64,000 nt of DNA, from contig CAZJYI010000027.1 in the NCBI GenBank assembly GCA_964550025.1, forward strand, positions 26,995-90,994, read 5' to 3'. Source of the stretch: CAZJYI01 sp964550025 (lineage in GTDB: Bacteria > Verrucomicrobiota > Kiritimatiellia > UBA8416 > CAYOBW01). Positions 11,401 to 17,167 of this stretch are shown here, in pieces. The position numbers and the translations under genes are program-made. A model generated the notes under the pieces. It did not search any database. It was given only the letters and a program-made list of their open reading frames with translations, and was not told the DNA's origin. Numbering within the stretch: the stretch's first letter is position 1; every line of letters starts with the position of its first letter.

Positions 11401-11701
11401 CCAGGTTCTCGGCGTACGGCAGATGCGTCCCGTCCCAGTGTACGATCGACACCGGCCCGGAGATGCCCTTCCGCTCCAGGATGAGCCTGCCGCGCAGAAC
11501 GGCATCGAGGTTCGTCGAAAGCCCCTGGGCGACGTAGTGCTCGTCCAGTCTCGCATCGGCAAGCGCCTCCGCGTCCGACCACCCCACGCACACCACGAGG
11601 CCGCCTTTGACACCGGACCGCTGCACTGACTCCCTCAGCGTTTCGCTACGACAGATCACCGAAACCAACAGCGTCACACAGGAAACGATGCACATTCTCA
11701 T
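8426..11701 (-). CDS. PQQ-type beta-propeller protein with degenerate methyltransferase-like head
   Basis: About 1,091 residues. The start is placed at 11701: the next residues (MRMCIVSCVTLLVSVIC) look like a signal peptide, a GGAG lies about 11 nt upstream, and a longer frame would overlap the preceding gene. Residues about 30-140 align by eye with the SAM-methyltransferase head of the paralogue at 21576, but the glycine loop is lost (VGWSDA against VGCGNG there). The rest is a PQQ/pyrrolo-quinoline-like propeller, with repeats such as YALATGEVVDT, ALNAADGASLWTF and SADGHVYCLRAADGALAW. Such fusions are common in Planctomycetota and relatives; the function is unknown. The gene carries three in-frame 7-bp repeat tracts (11361-11388, 9801-9828, 9724-9751), the last two within a low-complexity linker. 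It lies 17 nt downstream of the preceding minus-strand gene, probably one transcript. Confidence 0.85.
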   Translation of the reverse strand: MRMCIVSCVTLLVSVICRSETLRESVQRSGVKGGLVVCVGWSDAEALADARLDEHYVAQGLSTNLDAVLRGRLILERKGISGPVSIVHWDGTHLPYAENLVNLIVLPIADCRLPNEEIERVLTPRGVALRLNTRQGERDTFTKSVPSDIDEWTHYLHGPDNNAVAEDTRVGPPRRMQWAAGPRWSRSHDHMASVSTVVSSGGRVFYIVDEGPIASVKAPPKWMLVARDAFNGVLLWKKPIPRWEDTLRPFRSGPMELPRRLVAKDDRVYVTLGYGEPVTALEAATGEVRHTYAGTDNTHEILLCGDSLYLVVSDRPQDPKGTSGEFIRKLAPWTGRGVYRQYVMKYPPKRICRVDIEDGKTVWTRKDENTRHLMPSTLAVSGPRVFFENEKQVVAMDRESGKIIWRAERPLSLHRPAFSSPTLVVQDGVVLSGDRSAKARAKTEGKDKSQPEWLVSPTMISTRGQIMAFAADTGKLLWSVPCHEAFNAPVDILVAHGKVWSGYTSGRGHKGITEVYALATGEVVDTRPSDHDVFTVGFAHGRCHRNKATTRYVVHGRAGVEMVDMSSHDVIVDHWVRGTCQYGFMPCNGLLYAPPHSCACYNEAKLNNFNVLAPAYAEATAGKPGASGEWRVAGRDDTGRLLRGAAYGSSNPQSAIGNRRSDWPTYRGDAVRSGVAGASLSSAVKPTWSVRVGEGLTPPVVAEGRLIVARRDANALHALNAADGASLWTFVAGGRIDSPPTVFGPCVYFGSADGHVYCLRAADGALAWRYRLAPEARQVVSYGRPESAWPVHGSVLVHAGSGDDARPVVYAVAGRSSFLDGGLFLHGIDARTGEQVFCETVSHRDPKTGREPQETIKGKRGTYMPGALPDILSSDGKSLFMRHTRFDMRGKPQPSDVDHLFCPDGFADDNWWHRTYWMIGKEMLPDYHGWPYMGRVRITGRLLVTTEDIVYGFGRETYEKAGSHLDLNTAYRLFAARRKLGPEKPPKKDPGAWLTVFPGSRVQNVWSAKLPFFARAMVLAGDTLFAAGPGKVTDFAAPDPKGGVWLQAVSAKDGKTLAEHRLEAPPVFDGMAASDAGLFFVDTGGTVRCYR
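9724..9751. repeat. 7-bp tandem tract inside PQQ gene (linker)
   Basis: Four 7-bp units on the plus strand, two GCCGATT then two GCGGATT. On the coding strand they read NPQSAIGNRR, a linker just before a WPTYRGD propeller strand. The paralogue has an unrelated, repeat-free linker here. Confidence 0.85.
9801..9828. repeat. 7-bp tandem tract inside PQQ gene (linker)
   Basis: Four 7-bp units of the form CYCGCCA on the plus strand, encoding GASGEWRVAG on the minus strand. The reverse complement (units TGGCGRG) is the same family as the intergenic tract at 58441-58503. Just beside it (about 9829-9860) is an inverted GCCCGCC...GGCGGGC segment. Confidence 0.8.
11361..11388. repeat. 7-bp tandem tract at the methyltransferase loop of PQQ gene 1
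   Basis: Three perfect GGCAATC units plus a partial fourth. On the coding strand they give the peptide IADCRLPN between NLIVLP and EEIERV. The paralogue at 21576 has a different heptamer tract at exactly the equivalent protein position (21900-21927). Confidence 0.85.
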
Positions 11702-11718
11702 ATGCTCACATGCTCCGT

Positions 11719-12876
11719 TCACAGGGCCTTCAGCGCCTGTTCGATCGCTCTGATGGCGGCGCGGTCGCGCTCGCGCGCGGCTTCGAGGCGCCGGATTTCG
11801 TCCTGGCGCAGTGCGCTCGTCCAGGCTTCGAAGCGGTCCGGCCTCATCGCGAGGTCCCACGGGCACTTCAGGTCACGCATCAGCAACTCCGCAATCGCCC
11901 CGTACTCGCGGGCCGCAACAAGGAGTTGCTCGCCGACCTCCCCGTCGAAATCACTGGCCGCCTGTTTCAGCCATTCAGCCGCAATGCGTCGGTAGTGCAC
12001 CAGGGTGTCGTAGCACCAGCCGTTGCCCTGCATGCCGGCCTTGGGGTCCTTTTCGCTCCCGTCCTCGACACTTCGCAACCAGCCCAACCAGTGGGTGTAT
12101 GCGGCATCGCCGACGATGTAGTCCTCGTGCTTCCCGGCACTCCACATCGTCACGGCCTGCCGCAACGCGGCAACCGTCAGGTCGCGCGGCGTGGCGCGCT
12201 CATCATCGGGCTTGGGCTCTATCCATACGACAACGGCCCATGGCCACTTCCCGCCGGCAAAACCTTTGACCTCGTCGTACCAGAATCGTTCGCGGCCGTT
12301 CTTGTGGTAGGGATGAAGGCACAGCCATCGCTGTCCCTCATCGCCGTAGCCGACAATGAGGCCGTCTTCCTCGTTGCTGTAGTGCACGGGAATGCCGCGA
12401 TCAATGCTCTTGCGAACCGCCTCGCGCACCTCCTGCTCAAAGGCCTTGCGGTTCTTCTTCGGCTTATCCCACGGAAAAGACTCGTAGGCCAGCGCGCGCC
12501 ACGGGAACGCGCGGCAACTGTTCTTGAGACACTCGAAACCGCAGCAGGGATGGCCCGCACTGGGGCACATCGTCTTGTGCACCTGGGCGCGGAATGCGAG
12601 CCCGCTGTAGCAAATGAGCTGTTCGTACGACAGCGGTTCGTCAAGCACTTCGAGGATACGTGCCGGTGCACCGTGAACGCTGCTGCACATCTCTCCGGCG
12701 TCGAACCCCTCGACGTCGAGCCACACGCGGTCATCTTCGCGCACGACGCGCGCTCTTCGCTCCTGATCGGTCATACGTCTTGTCCCCCGTTGATCCGGCC
12801 CTTCGGTTGCAGCCACGGCGGCCCTTCCGAAGAGGACCGGCAGAACGACAACGGTAGTGAACAGCCTGGACACCAT
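11719..12876 (-). CDS. Secreted hypothetical protein with conserved Cys cluster
   Basis: 385 residues from the ATG at 12876, chosen because MVSRLFTTVVVLPVLFG...AVAA is a good signal peptide; the frame extends upstream without one. Features are a Cys-rich segment (YSGLAFRAQVHKTMCPSAG, then PCCGFECLKNSC), a central part with HYSNEEDGLIVGYGD and RWLCLHPYH, and a charged helical C-terminus (RRLEAARERDRAAIRAIE). The layout of an N-terminal Cys followed by GLIVGYGD and W-x-x-L-H-P-Y faintly recalls BtrH-N/C39-like papain-fold domains, where a cysteine and a later histidine act together. I cannot confirm that family. It lies directly upstream of the PQQ-propeller gene and is probably cotranscribed. 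Confidence 0.65.
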   Translation of the reverse strand: MVSRLFTTVVVLPVLFGRAAVAATEGPDQRGTRRMTDQERRARVVREDDRVWLDVEGFDAGEMCSSVHGAPARILEVLDEPLSYEQLICYSGLAFRAQVHKTMCPSAGHPCCGFECLKNSCRAFPWRALAYESFPWDKPKKNRKAFEQEVREAVRKSIDRGIPVHYSNEEDGLIVGYGDEGQRWLCLHPYHKNGRERFWYDEVKGFAGGKWPWAVVVWIEPKPDDERATPRDLTVAALRQAVTMWSAGKHEDYIVGDAAYTHWLGWLRSVEDGSEKDPKAGMQGNGWCYDTLVHYRRIAAEWLKQAASDFDGEVGEQLLVAAREYGAIAELLMRDLKCPWDLAMRPDRFEAWTSALRQDEIRRLEAARERDRAAIRAIEQALKAL

Positions 12877-13179
12877 GGGGGCACAATAGCGGGCATGGCG
12901 AGGCGAGGAAAGCGGAAAAGGAGCCCGGGACGGCCTCTGCCATGGTGGCAGTTCTGGCTCACGGTCGGGGTGCCGTGCCACAGGCAGGTCCGCCTGCGGC
13001 GGATAACCCGACCCTCCACGAGAGTAAGAACGCCGGTCTTGTGTCCTGGAGGGACGGCTACCCTCCTACGCACGGCTTCGGCGGACACGCCACGCCGTCC
13101 GTCCCCGTGGAAGGGCCAAAAGAAAAGGCCATGCGGCCCCCGCGTGCGAGGCGGTCTCACTTCGCGGGCGTGCTGTCGA
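12877..13179. other. Intergenic stretch without a recognisable gene
   Basis: About 300 bases between the helicase stop and the next minus-strand start. It holds short inverted segments rich in CCGCC/GGCGG (about 12985-13005 and 13060-13095) and a GGCC...GGCC arm pair around 13115-13130 that could end helicase transcription. No gene is supported. Confidence 0.5.
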
Positions 13180-14520
13180 TCACCGTACGACACCGCTACG
13201 ACGGCGATAGCTCTGCGCCTTGGCGCGGGGGCGGCCGCCTTTCCGTCTGCCGCCCTTGCCGCGACCGAGGTCCCGCGGGGCGGGTTGACGAGAACGGAGC
13301 GCCGCCTCGCAGTGATAGGCGTGGTCTACGTCAACCGGGACGGGGTTGCCGAGCAACCGTTCAATTGCACGCAGATAGGCCCGATCCTCGGCGGAGCAGA
13401 ACGAGATGGCGTCGCCGTCGGCCCCGGCCCTGGCAGTACGGCCGATGCGGTGCACGTAGGTCTCCGCCTCGACGGGAAGATCGAAGTTGATCACGTGGGT
13501 GATGTCGTCCACGTCCAACCCGCGCGCGGCTACGTCGGTGGCCACCAGCACGCGAAAGCGCCCCTGCTTGAAGCCATCCAACGCCCGGGTACGCGCGGCC
13601 TGGCTCTTGTTGCCGTGAATGGCTGCCCCGTGAATACCGGCCGAAGACAGCTTGTCTACGACCCGATTGGCAACGTGTTTCATCTGCGTGAAGACGAGGG
13701 CCTTGCCGATCCCCGGGTCATTCAGCAGGGAAGCCAGCAGGGCGTGCTTCTCCCCCTTCCCCACAAAGAGGACCTTCTGTTCGATACGCTCTACCGCGGG
13801 CGCCTCGGGCGCGATGGCAACGCGAACCGGGTTACTGACCATCGTCTGCGCCAGCGCCTCCATCTTCGGTGCCATGGTAGCCGAGAAGAAGAGGGTCTGA
13901 CGCTTGGCCGGGATTCTCGCCAACACGCGCTTGATGTCGGGGAGGAAGCCCATGTCCAGCATTCGGTCCACCTCGTCGAGAACGAAGACTCCCACTTCGT
14001 CGAGATGGATGAACCCCTGCTGCATCAGGTCAAGCAGCCTGCCGGGCGTGGCCACGAGGACGTCGACTCCACGGTTCAGGGCCCGAACCTGATGGAACTG
14101 TTTGACCCCCCCGAAGACCACGGTGTGGCTGAGGCGCATGAAGCGTCCATAGGTCCCGATGCTGTCGCCGATCTGTGCCGCGAGCTCGCGAGTGGGGGCG
14201 AGGATGAGGGCACGCGGCGTCCCTTTGCGCGGCCGTCCGGTATTGCGCGAAAGCCGCTGCAAGAGCGGAAGAGTGAAGGCTGCGGTCTTGCCCGTACCCG
14301 TCTGGGCGGTGCCCAGCAGATCCCTTCCTGACAACAGATGCGGGATGCACTGTTCCTGGATGGGTGTTGGGGAAACGTATCCCTCGGCAGCCAGGGCTCG
14401 CCGGAGCGGCGGCATCAGGTTGCCAAAGGCGCCGTGCGAAGGCTTGGGCTCCGGCGGCGGGGCAGAGTGGTGACGACGGGGCGCACGAGGCGCACGGGTT
14501 GCTTGCATATCTTTTCTCAC
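13180..14520 (-). CDS. DEAD-box RNA helicase, RhlE/CsdA-like, with DEVD in motif II
   Basis: 446 residues; ATP-dependent unwinding of RNA, usually linked to cold adaptation, ribosome assembly or mRNA decay. Motifs in order: Q motif PTPIQEQ (52-58), motif I AQTGTGKT (72-79), Ia PTRELA (109-114), TPGR (158-161), motif II DEVD (182-185, instead of DEAD), SAT (213-215), motif V ATDVAARGLD, motif VI HRIGRTAR (357-364). The C-terminus is a basic Gly/Arg-rich tail (GRGKGGRRKGGRPRAKAQS), as in many RhlE proteins. A second Met at codon 5 is an alternative start. It lies downstream of an RRM RNA-binding protein on the same strand, a common cold-response pairing. Confidence 0.93.
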   Translation of the reverse strand: MRKDMQATRAPRAPRRHHSAPPPEPKPSHGAFGNLMPPLRRALAAEGYVSPTPIQEQCIPHLLSGRDLLGTAQTGTGKTAAFTLPLLQRLSRNTGRPRKGTPRALILAPTRELAAQIGDSIGTYGRFMRLSHTVVFGGVKQFHQVRALNRGVDVLVATPGRLLDLMQQGFIHLDEVGVFVLDEVDRMLDMGFLPDIKRVLARIPAKRQTLFFSATMAPKMEALAQTMVSNPVRVAIAPEAPAVERIEQKVLFVGKGEKHALLASLLNDPGIGKALVFTQMKHVANRVVDKLSSAGIHGAAIHGNKSQAARTRALDGFKQGRFRVLVATDVAARGLDVDDITHVINFDLPVEAETYVHRIGRTARAGADGDAISFCSAEDRAYLRAIERLLGNPVPVDVDHAYHCEAALRSRQPAPRDLGRGKGGRRKGGRPRAKAQSYRRRSGVVR

Positions 14521-14595
14521 GGTCCGGCGTTCTGGAAAATCTCTACCCGCCGGACGCGTGGAAAAGAAAGGGCCGCGGAGAGTGCGGCAAAGGGA

Positions 14596-14623
14596 GGGAA
14601 GGCGCGCCGGGGCGCACCTTCCC
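14596..14623 (-). terminator. Hairpin downstream of the first RRM gene
   Basis: Imperfect inverted repeat GGGAAGG...CCTTCCC with a GC-rich centre, 41 nt past the stop codon on the minus strand, followed by a C/T-rich run. The T-run is weak, so this may be an attenuator or a transcript-stabilising hairpin. Confidence 0.45.
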
Positions 14624-14663
14624 TTCGAAATGTGTTCAGTCTTGCTTTGAAGGGTGCTTCAGC

Positions 14664-14966
14664 CTACCACCGGCGATCGCGTCCGCCGCCACCGCCGCCA
14701 CCGCCGCCACGGTCATCGCGCCGCGGCTTGGGCTGGGATTCGTTGACGCGCAGGTTGCGCCCCATGAAGTCCTGCCCGTTGATGGCATTGATGGCCGCAT
14801 TGGCTTCCGCCCGGTCCGGCATCTCTACGAAGCCGAAGCCCCTGGAATCACCCGTATACTTGTCAATGATGACACGGGCAGAGGTCACGTTGCCGTGTTG
14901 GGAGAAGAGTTCCTGAAGCGCCTGATCATTTGTCTCGTAAGACAGATTGCCGACATAGATATCCAT
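14664..14966 (-). CDS. RRM-domain RNA-binding protein (cassette 1)
   Basis: 100 residues, a single RNA recognition motif with a Gly-rich tail, like the small glycine-rich RNA-binding proteins of cyanobacteria and many Gram-negative bacteria. RNP2 is IYVGNL (3-8) and RNP1 is RGFGFVEM (near 42-49); the tail is RRDDRG then a run of nine glycines. The start at 14966 is chosen because MDIYVGNL is the family's usual N-terminus and GGAG lies 9 nt upstream. It is nearly identical to the protein at 16695-17000. Its leader carries a conserved element (15004-15041) and a TTGCAT box (15093-15098), both shared with cassette 2. Likely an RNA chaperone made on cold shock or stress, possibly controlling its own mRNA (inference). 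The DEAD-box helicase follows on the same strand. Confidence 0.95.
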   Translation of the reverse strand: MDIYVGNLSYETNDQALQELFSQHGNVTSARVIIDKYTGDSRGFGFVEMPDRAEANAAINAINGQDFMGRNLRVNESQPKPRRDDRGGGGGGGGGRDRRW

Positions 14967-15003
14967 GATGATATCTCCGTATTTCGTGCCATGCGTCTGA
15001 AAA

Positions 15004-15041
15004 CCCGATTGCAGCACGATGACACGAAATGCGGATCGGCG
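15004..15041 (-). promoter_or_regulatory. Conserved leader element upstream of RRM gene 1 (candidate structured RNA)
   Basis: A 38-nt block, on the transcribed strand bounded by CCGAT and ATCGG, which pair perfectly, with an inner GCA/TGC pair and a conserved loop containing TGTCATCG. It matches the block at 17037-17074 at about 32-33 of 38 positions, and the differences fall in predicted loops or bulges. It ends 37 nt before the start codon, and 36 nt before it in cassette 2. Confidence 0.7.
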
Positions 15042-15069
15042 ATAGGACAGCATTGTCCAATCAGGGTGG

Positions 15070-15098
15070 ACTGTGACTGCCCCGCACGGGGAATGCAA
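15070..15098 (-). promoter_or_regulatory. Candidate promoter of RRM gene 1
   Basis: TTGCAT at 15098-15093, a 17-nt spacer, then CACAGT at 15075-15070. Cassette 2 has TTGCAT, 17 nt, CAAAGT at the matching place, and the spacers are unrelated in sequence. The -10-like box is poor, so an alternative sigma factor or an activator is possible. Confidence 0.4.
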
Positions 15099-15165
15099 CA
15101 CTTATTCCGCATTTCTTTGCGTGAACGGAACGTTCCGCAACGGGCGTGCGCAGGCGTGCAACGCC

Positions 15166-16098
15166 TCATCCGAGGTGCTTCGCAAACCAGTCGCACGCGC
15201 GCGCCCACATCGCATCGCTCAGCACGTGCCCCGCTCCGGGCTCGACAACGCAGGAGAAGTTGGCAGAGGCGTTCTGCGCCGCATAGGCGGCAGCGATGCG
15301 TTCCATGCCGGGCCTGGTCTCTTCGATCGGCGTCCCCTCGTCCGCCTCTCCCAGATTGAGCAGCAGCGGCCTGGGAGCGATCAGAGCGGCAATATCCGGC
15401 GTGTCCCCGTACCGCAGCCAACCGGGGATGAAGTTGGGAAAGCAATGCAGCAGGTGGTGCTTGTGAATGGCCTCATACGTCGGCAAGCAGCAATTGCCGA
15501 CCAGGCACTTGAGGCGCGGCTCGAACGGCCCGACCAGCCAGGTGTGCGTGGAGCCCATGGAATGCCCGTAGCAGCCGATCGCGTCCGACTTCACCTCGGG
15601 ACGTTCCGAAAGAAGGTCAACGGCGCGACGCATATCCAGGATACTCTTCCAGGCCAGACATCTGCCCTGCACGACGTAGCGCAAGAACTCGAACCGCTCA
15701 TACCATATCCCCTCCTGTATCCCGGTGGGGTCGCGGCGGTCCTCGAAACAGAGCGCATCGGGACAGAGCACGACGTAGCCTTCCCTGGCCAGCGCAACAC
15801 CGGTGTGATGCATGGCGTCGCCGGACAGTCCGGCCGGTTCGCTTTTGCCGAGGTGGAATTGCCCGTTGTGCTGGTGCCAGACGGCAACGGCAGGCGCGGG
15901 ATGGTCGGGATCCACACCGTCCGGCACGATGAGCAGCGCGGGAACCCGGTCTTCCGGTTCCACCTCGTACGTCACGGGTTCGAGGCGGTAGCCGTCCCGG
16001 TGAATTGTCTCGCCGTAGCGCGGGTTCAGCGGCCCGGGCTCCGGCCAGGGGCCGCCCAGACAATCGAGTAACTTGCCTCGCAGATCCTGCGGTGTCAT
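15166..16098 (-). CDS. Alpha/beta hydrolase, dienelactone hydrolase/acetyl-xylan-esterase-like
   Basis: 310 residues, no signal peptide, so cytoplasmic. The nucleophile elbow is GHSMG with Ser180; the acid is Glu251 or Asp253 in NLGEADEGTP, and the base is His291 in GAGHVLSDA. The N-terminal part RVPALLIVPDG...PAVAVWHQHNG is typical of large Abhydrolase_7/dienelactone-type esterases of glycan-degrading bacteria that remove acetyl or other ester groups from oligosaccharides. The substrate is not determinable. It sits between the two duplicated RRM cassettes on the same strand. The start ATG lies at the edge of a repeat-rich intergenic region. Confidence 0.85.
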   Translation of the reverse strand: MTPQDLRGKLLDCLGGPWPEPGPLNPRYGETIHRDGYRLEPVTYEVEPEDRVPALLIVPDGVDPDHPAPAVAVWHQHNGQFHLGKSEPAGLSGDAMHHTGVALAREGYVVLCPDALCFEDRRDPTGIQEGIWYERFEFLRYVVQGRCLAWKSILDMRRAVDLLSERPEVKSDAIGCYGHSMGSTHTWLVGPFEPRLKCLVGNCCLPTYEAIHKHHLLHCFPNFIPGWLRYGDTPDIAALIAPRPLLLNLGEADEGTPIEETRPGMERIAAAYAAQNASANFSCVVEPGAGHVLSDAMWARACDWFAKHLG

Positions 16099-16247
16099 CG
16101 TCCCACCTCCATGCGGTTATACTGCCGGAAGCAATACCACCGCCAGACGGTGGGCGGCAAGCACCGGGTACACTGACCACGTGCGAATGGGGACCCACGC
16201 CACGGCATGGGGCGCAGACGTGCGGGGGGAGCGGGTATCCGCCTGGC

Positions 16248-16355
16248 GTCACCGGCTGAAAGCCGGCGGTACAGTCACCGGCTGGAAGCCGGCGGTACGG
16301 GTCACCGGCTGGAAGCCGGCGGTACGGGTCACCGGCTGGAAGCCGGCGGCACCCG
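16248..16355. repeat. Four tandem 26-27-bp units, each containing a CCGGCT/AGCCGG hairpin
   Basis: Units start at 16248, 16274, 16301 and 16328 with GTCACCGGCTGGAAGCCGG as the core. A single copy with the same core lies at 36204-36227 and a shorter one at 8355-8373. There are no unique spacers between units, so it is not a CRISPR array. Confidence 0.9.
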
Positions 16356-16630
16356 ATGTTCAGCCGTTACCATACCCGAAAGCGTGCCGACGGTGGAGGT
16401 TTCGCGGGTGGTGCAGAGACCACCCGCCGCTCGGCTGCTTGGTCTGCCTCTGTGAATGGAGGGGTAGCCGGTCGTTCGTTGACCCGCGGTTGCTTCGTCG
16501 CTGGACTACCAGCGTCCTGAACTCTGGACATACCCCCTTGGTTCCTCCAGAAACTGCATCATCTGACCTCGCGGTTTCCCATTTCGATTTGCGCTTCTCG
16601 CGCGCGCGTACGCGCGCACGCGTAGGGAGG

Positions 16631-16666
16631 CAAAAAACACGGCCGAGGAGGCTCCAGAACGGCCCT
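16631..16666 (-). terminator. Rho-independent terminator of RRM gene 2
   Basis: On the minus strand a GGCCG...CGGCC stem is followed by GTG and six T residues, beginning about 29 nt after the stop codon of the RRM gene at 16695. This is the clearest intrinsic terminator in the window. Confidence 0.75.
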
Positions 16667-16694
16667 AGAAAGCGCAACTTTGGGGCGAGGTATG

Positions 16695-17000
16695 TCAGGA
16701 GCTCAGGCGTCCGCCGCCGCCGCCACCGCCACCGCCACCGCCACGGTCGTCGCGCCGCGGCTTGGGCTGGGATTCGTTGACGCGCAGGGGGCGTCCCATG
16801 AAGTCCTGCCCGTTCGTGGCGTTGATGGCCGTGTTGGCCTCACCACGATCCGGCATTTCCACGAAACCGAACCCACGGGACTGCCCCGTGTAGCGGTCCA
16901 TGATGACGCGAGCCGAGGTCACGTTACCGTACTGCCCGAACAGCTCCTGAAGCTGCTGGTCGTTCGTTTCGTACGAGAGGTTACCAACGTAGATATCCAT
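16695..17000 (-). CDS. RRM-domain RNA-binding protein (cassette 2)
   Basis: 101 residues: RNP2 IYVGNL, RNP1 RGFGFVEM, then an 11-glycine tail ending GRLSS. It differs from cassette 1 at roughly a dozen and a half positions (e.g. QQLQELFGQYGN for QALQELFSQHGN). The start ATG at 17000 has an AGGAAG/AGGA purine run just upstream. Upstream it shares with cassette 1 the TTGCAT box and the 38-nt foldable leader element, so the duplication included the regulatory region. It has its own strong terminator, so it is probably monocistronic. Likely role: RNA chaperone or stress-induced RNA binding (family knowledge); the reason for two copies is unknown. Confidence 0.95.
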   Translation of the reverse strand: MDIYVGNLSYETNDQQLQELFGQYGNVTSARVIMDRYTGQSRGFGFVEMPDRGEANTAINATNGQDFMGRPLRVNESQPKPRRDDRGGGGGGGGGGGRLSS

Positions 17001-17036
17001 GATCCTACTTCCTTGTGCGTGTCATGCTCTCTTCTC

Positions 17037-17074
17037 CCCGATTTCAGCACGATGACACAGAATGCAGATCGGCG
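17037..17074 (-). promoter_or_regulatory. Conserved leader element upstream of RRM gene 2 (candidate structured RNA)
   Basis: Second copy of the 38-nt block: outer CCGAT/ATCGG stem, inner GCA/TGC stem, loop with TGTCATCG. It ends 36 nt before the start codon. Sequence between it and the ATG, and between it and the TTGCAT box, is not conserved with cassette 1, while the spacing is. Confidence 0.7.
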
Positions 17075-17100
17075 GCGGCCAGCGCTAGCCACGAGAAATA

Positions 17101-17129
17101 ACTTTGCAGAGGTCGGCGGAAGAATGCAA
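17101..17129 (-). promoter_or_regulatory. Candidate promoter of RRM gene 2
   Basis: TTGCAT at 17129-17124, a 17-nt spacer, CAAAGT at 17106-17101. Conservation of the box and spacing with the other cassette supports it; the -10 is weak. Confidence 0.4.
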
Positions 17130-17167
17130 CCCCAATTCTGCGACTTTTTTGCAGCACGACGCCGCGC

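Larger units (their letters stand above)
16099..16694. other. Repeat-rich intergenic region
   Basis: About 600 bases without a supported gene. It holds the 27-bp tandem array (16248-16355), a purine/pyrimidine-alternating CGCGCGCG-type stretch near 16600-16625 and the terminator of RRM gene 2 (16631-16666). Confidence 0.6.

Noticed and set aside
11710..14331. 2.6-kb open frame on the plus strand
   Set aside because: Runs opposite the hypothetical and helicase genes, both of which have clear protein signatures; no start site or domain supports it.
16248..16355. Possible CRISPR array
   Set aside because: Units are contiguous with no unique spacers and no cas genes are present.
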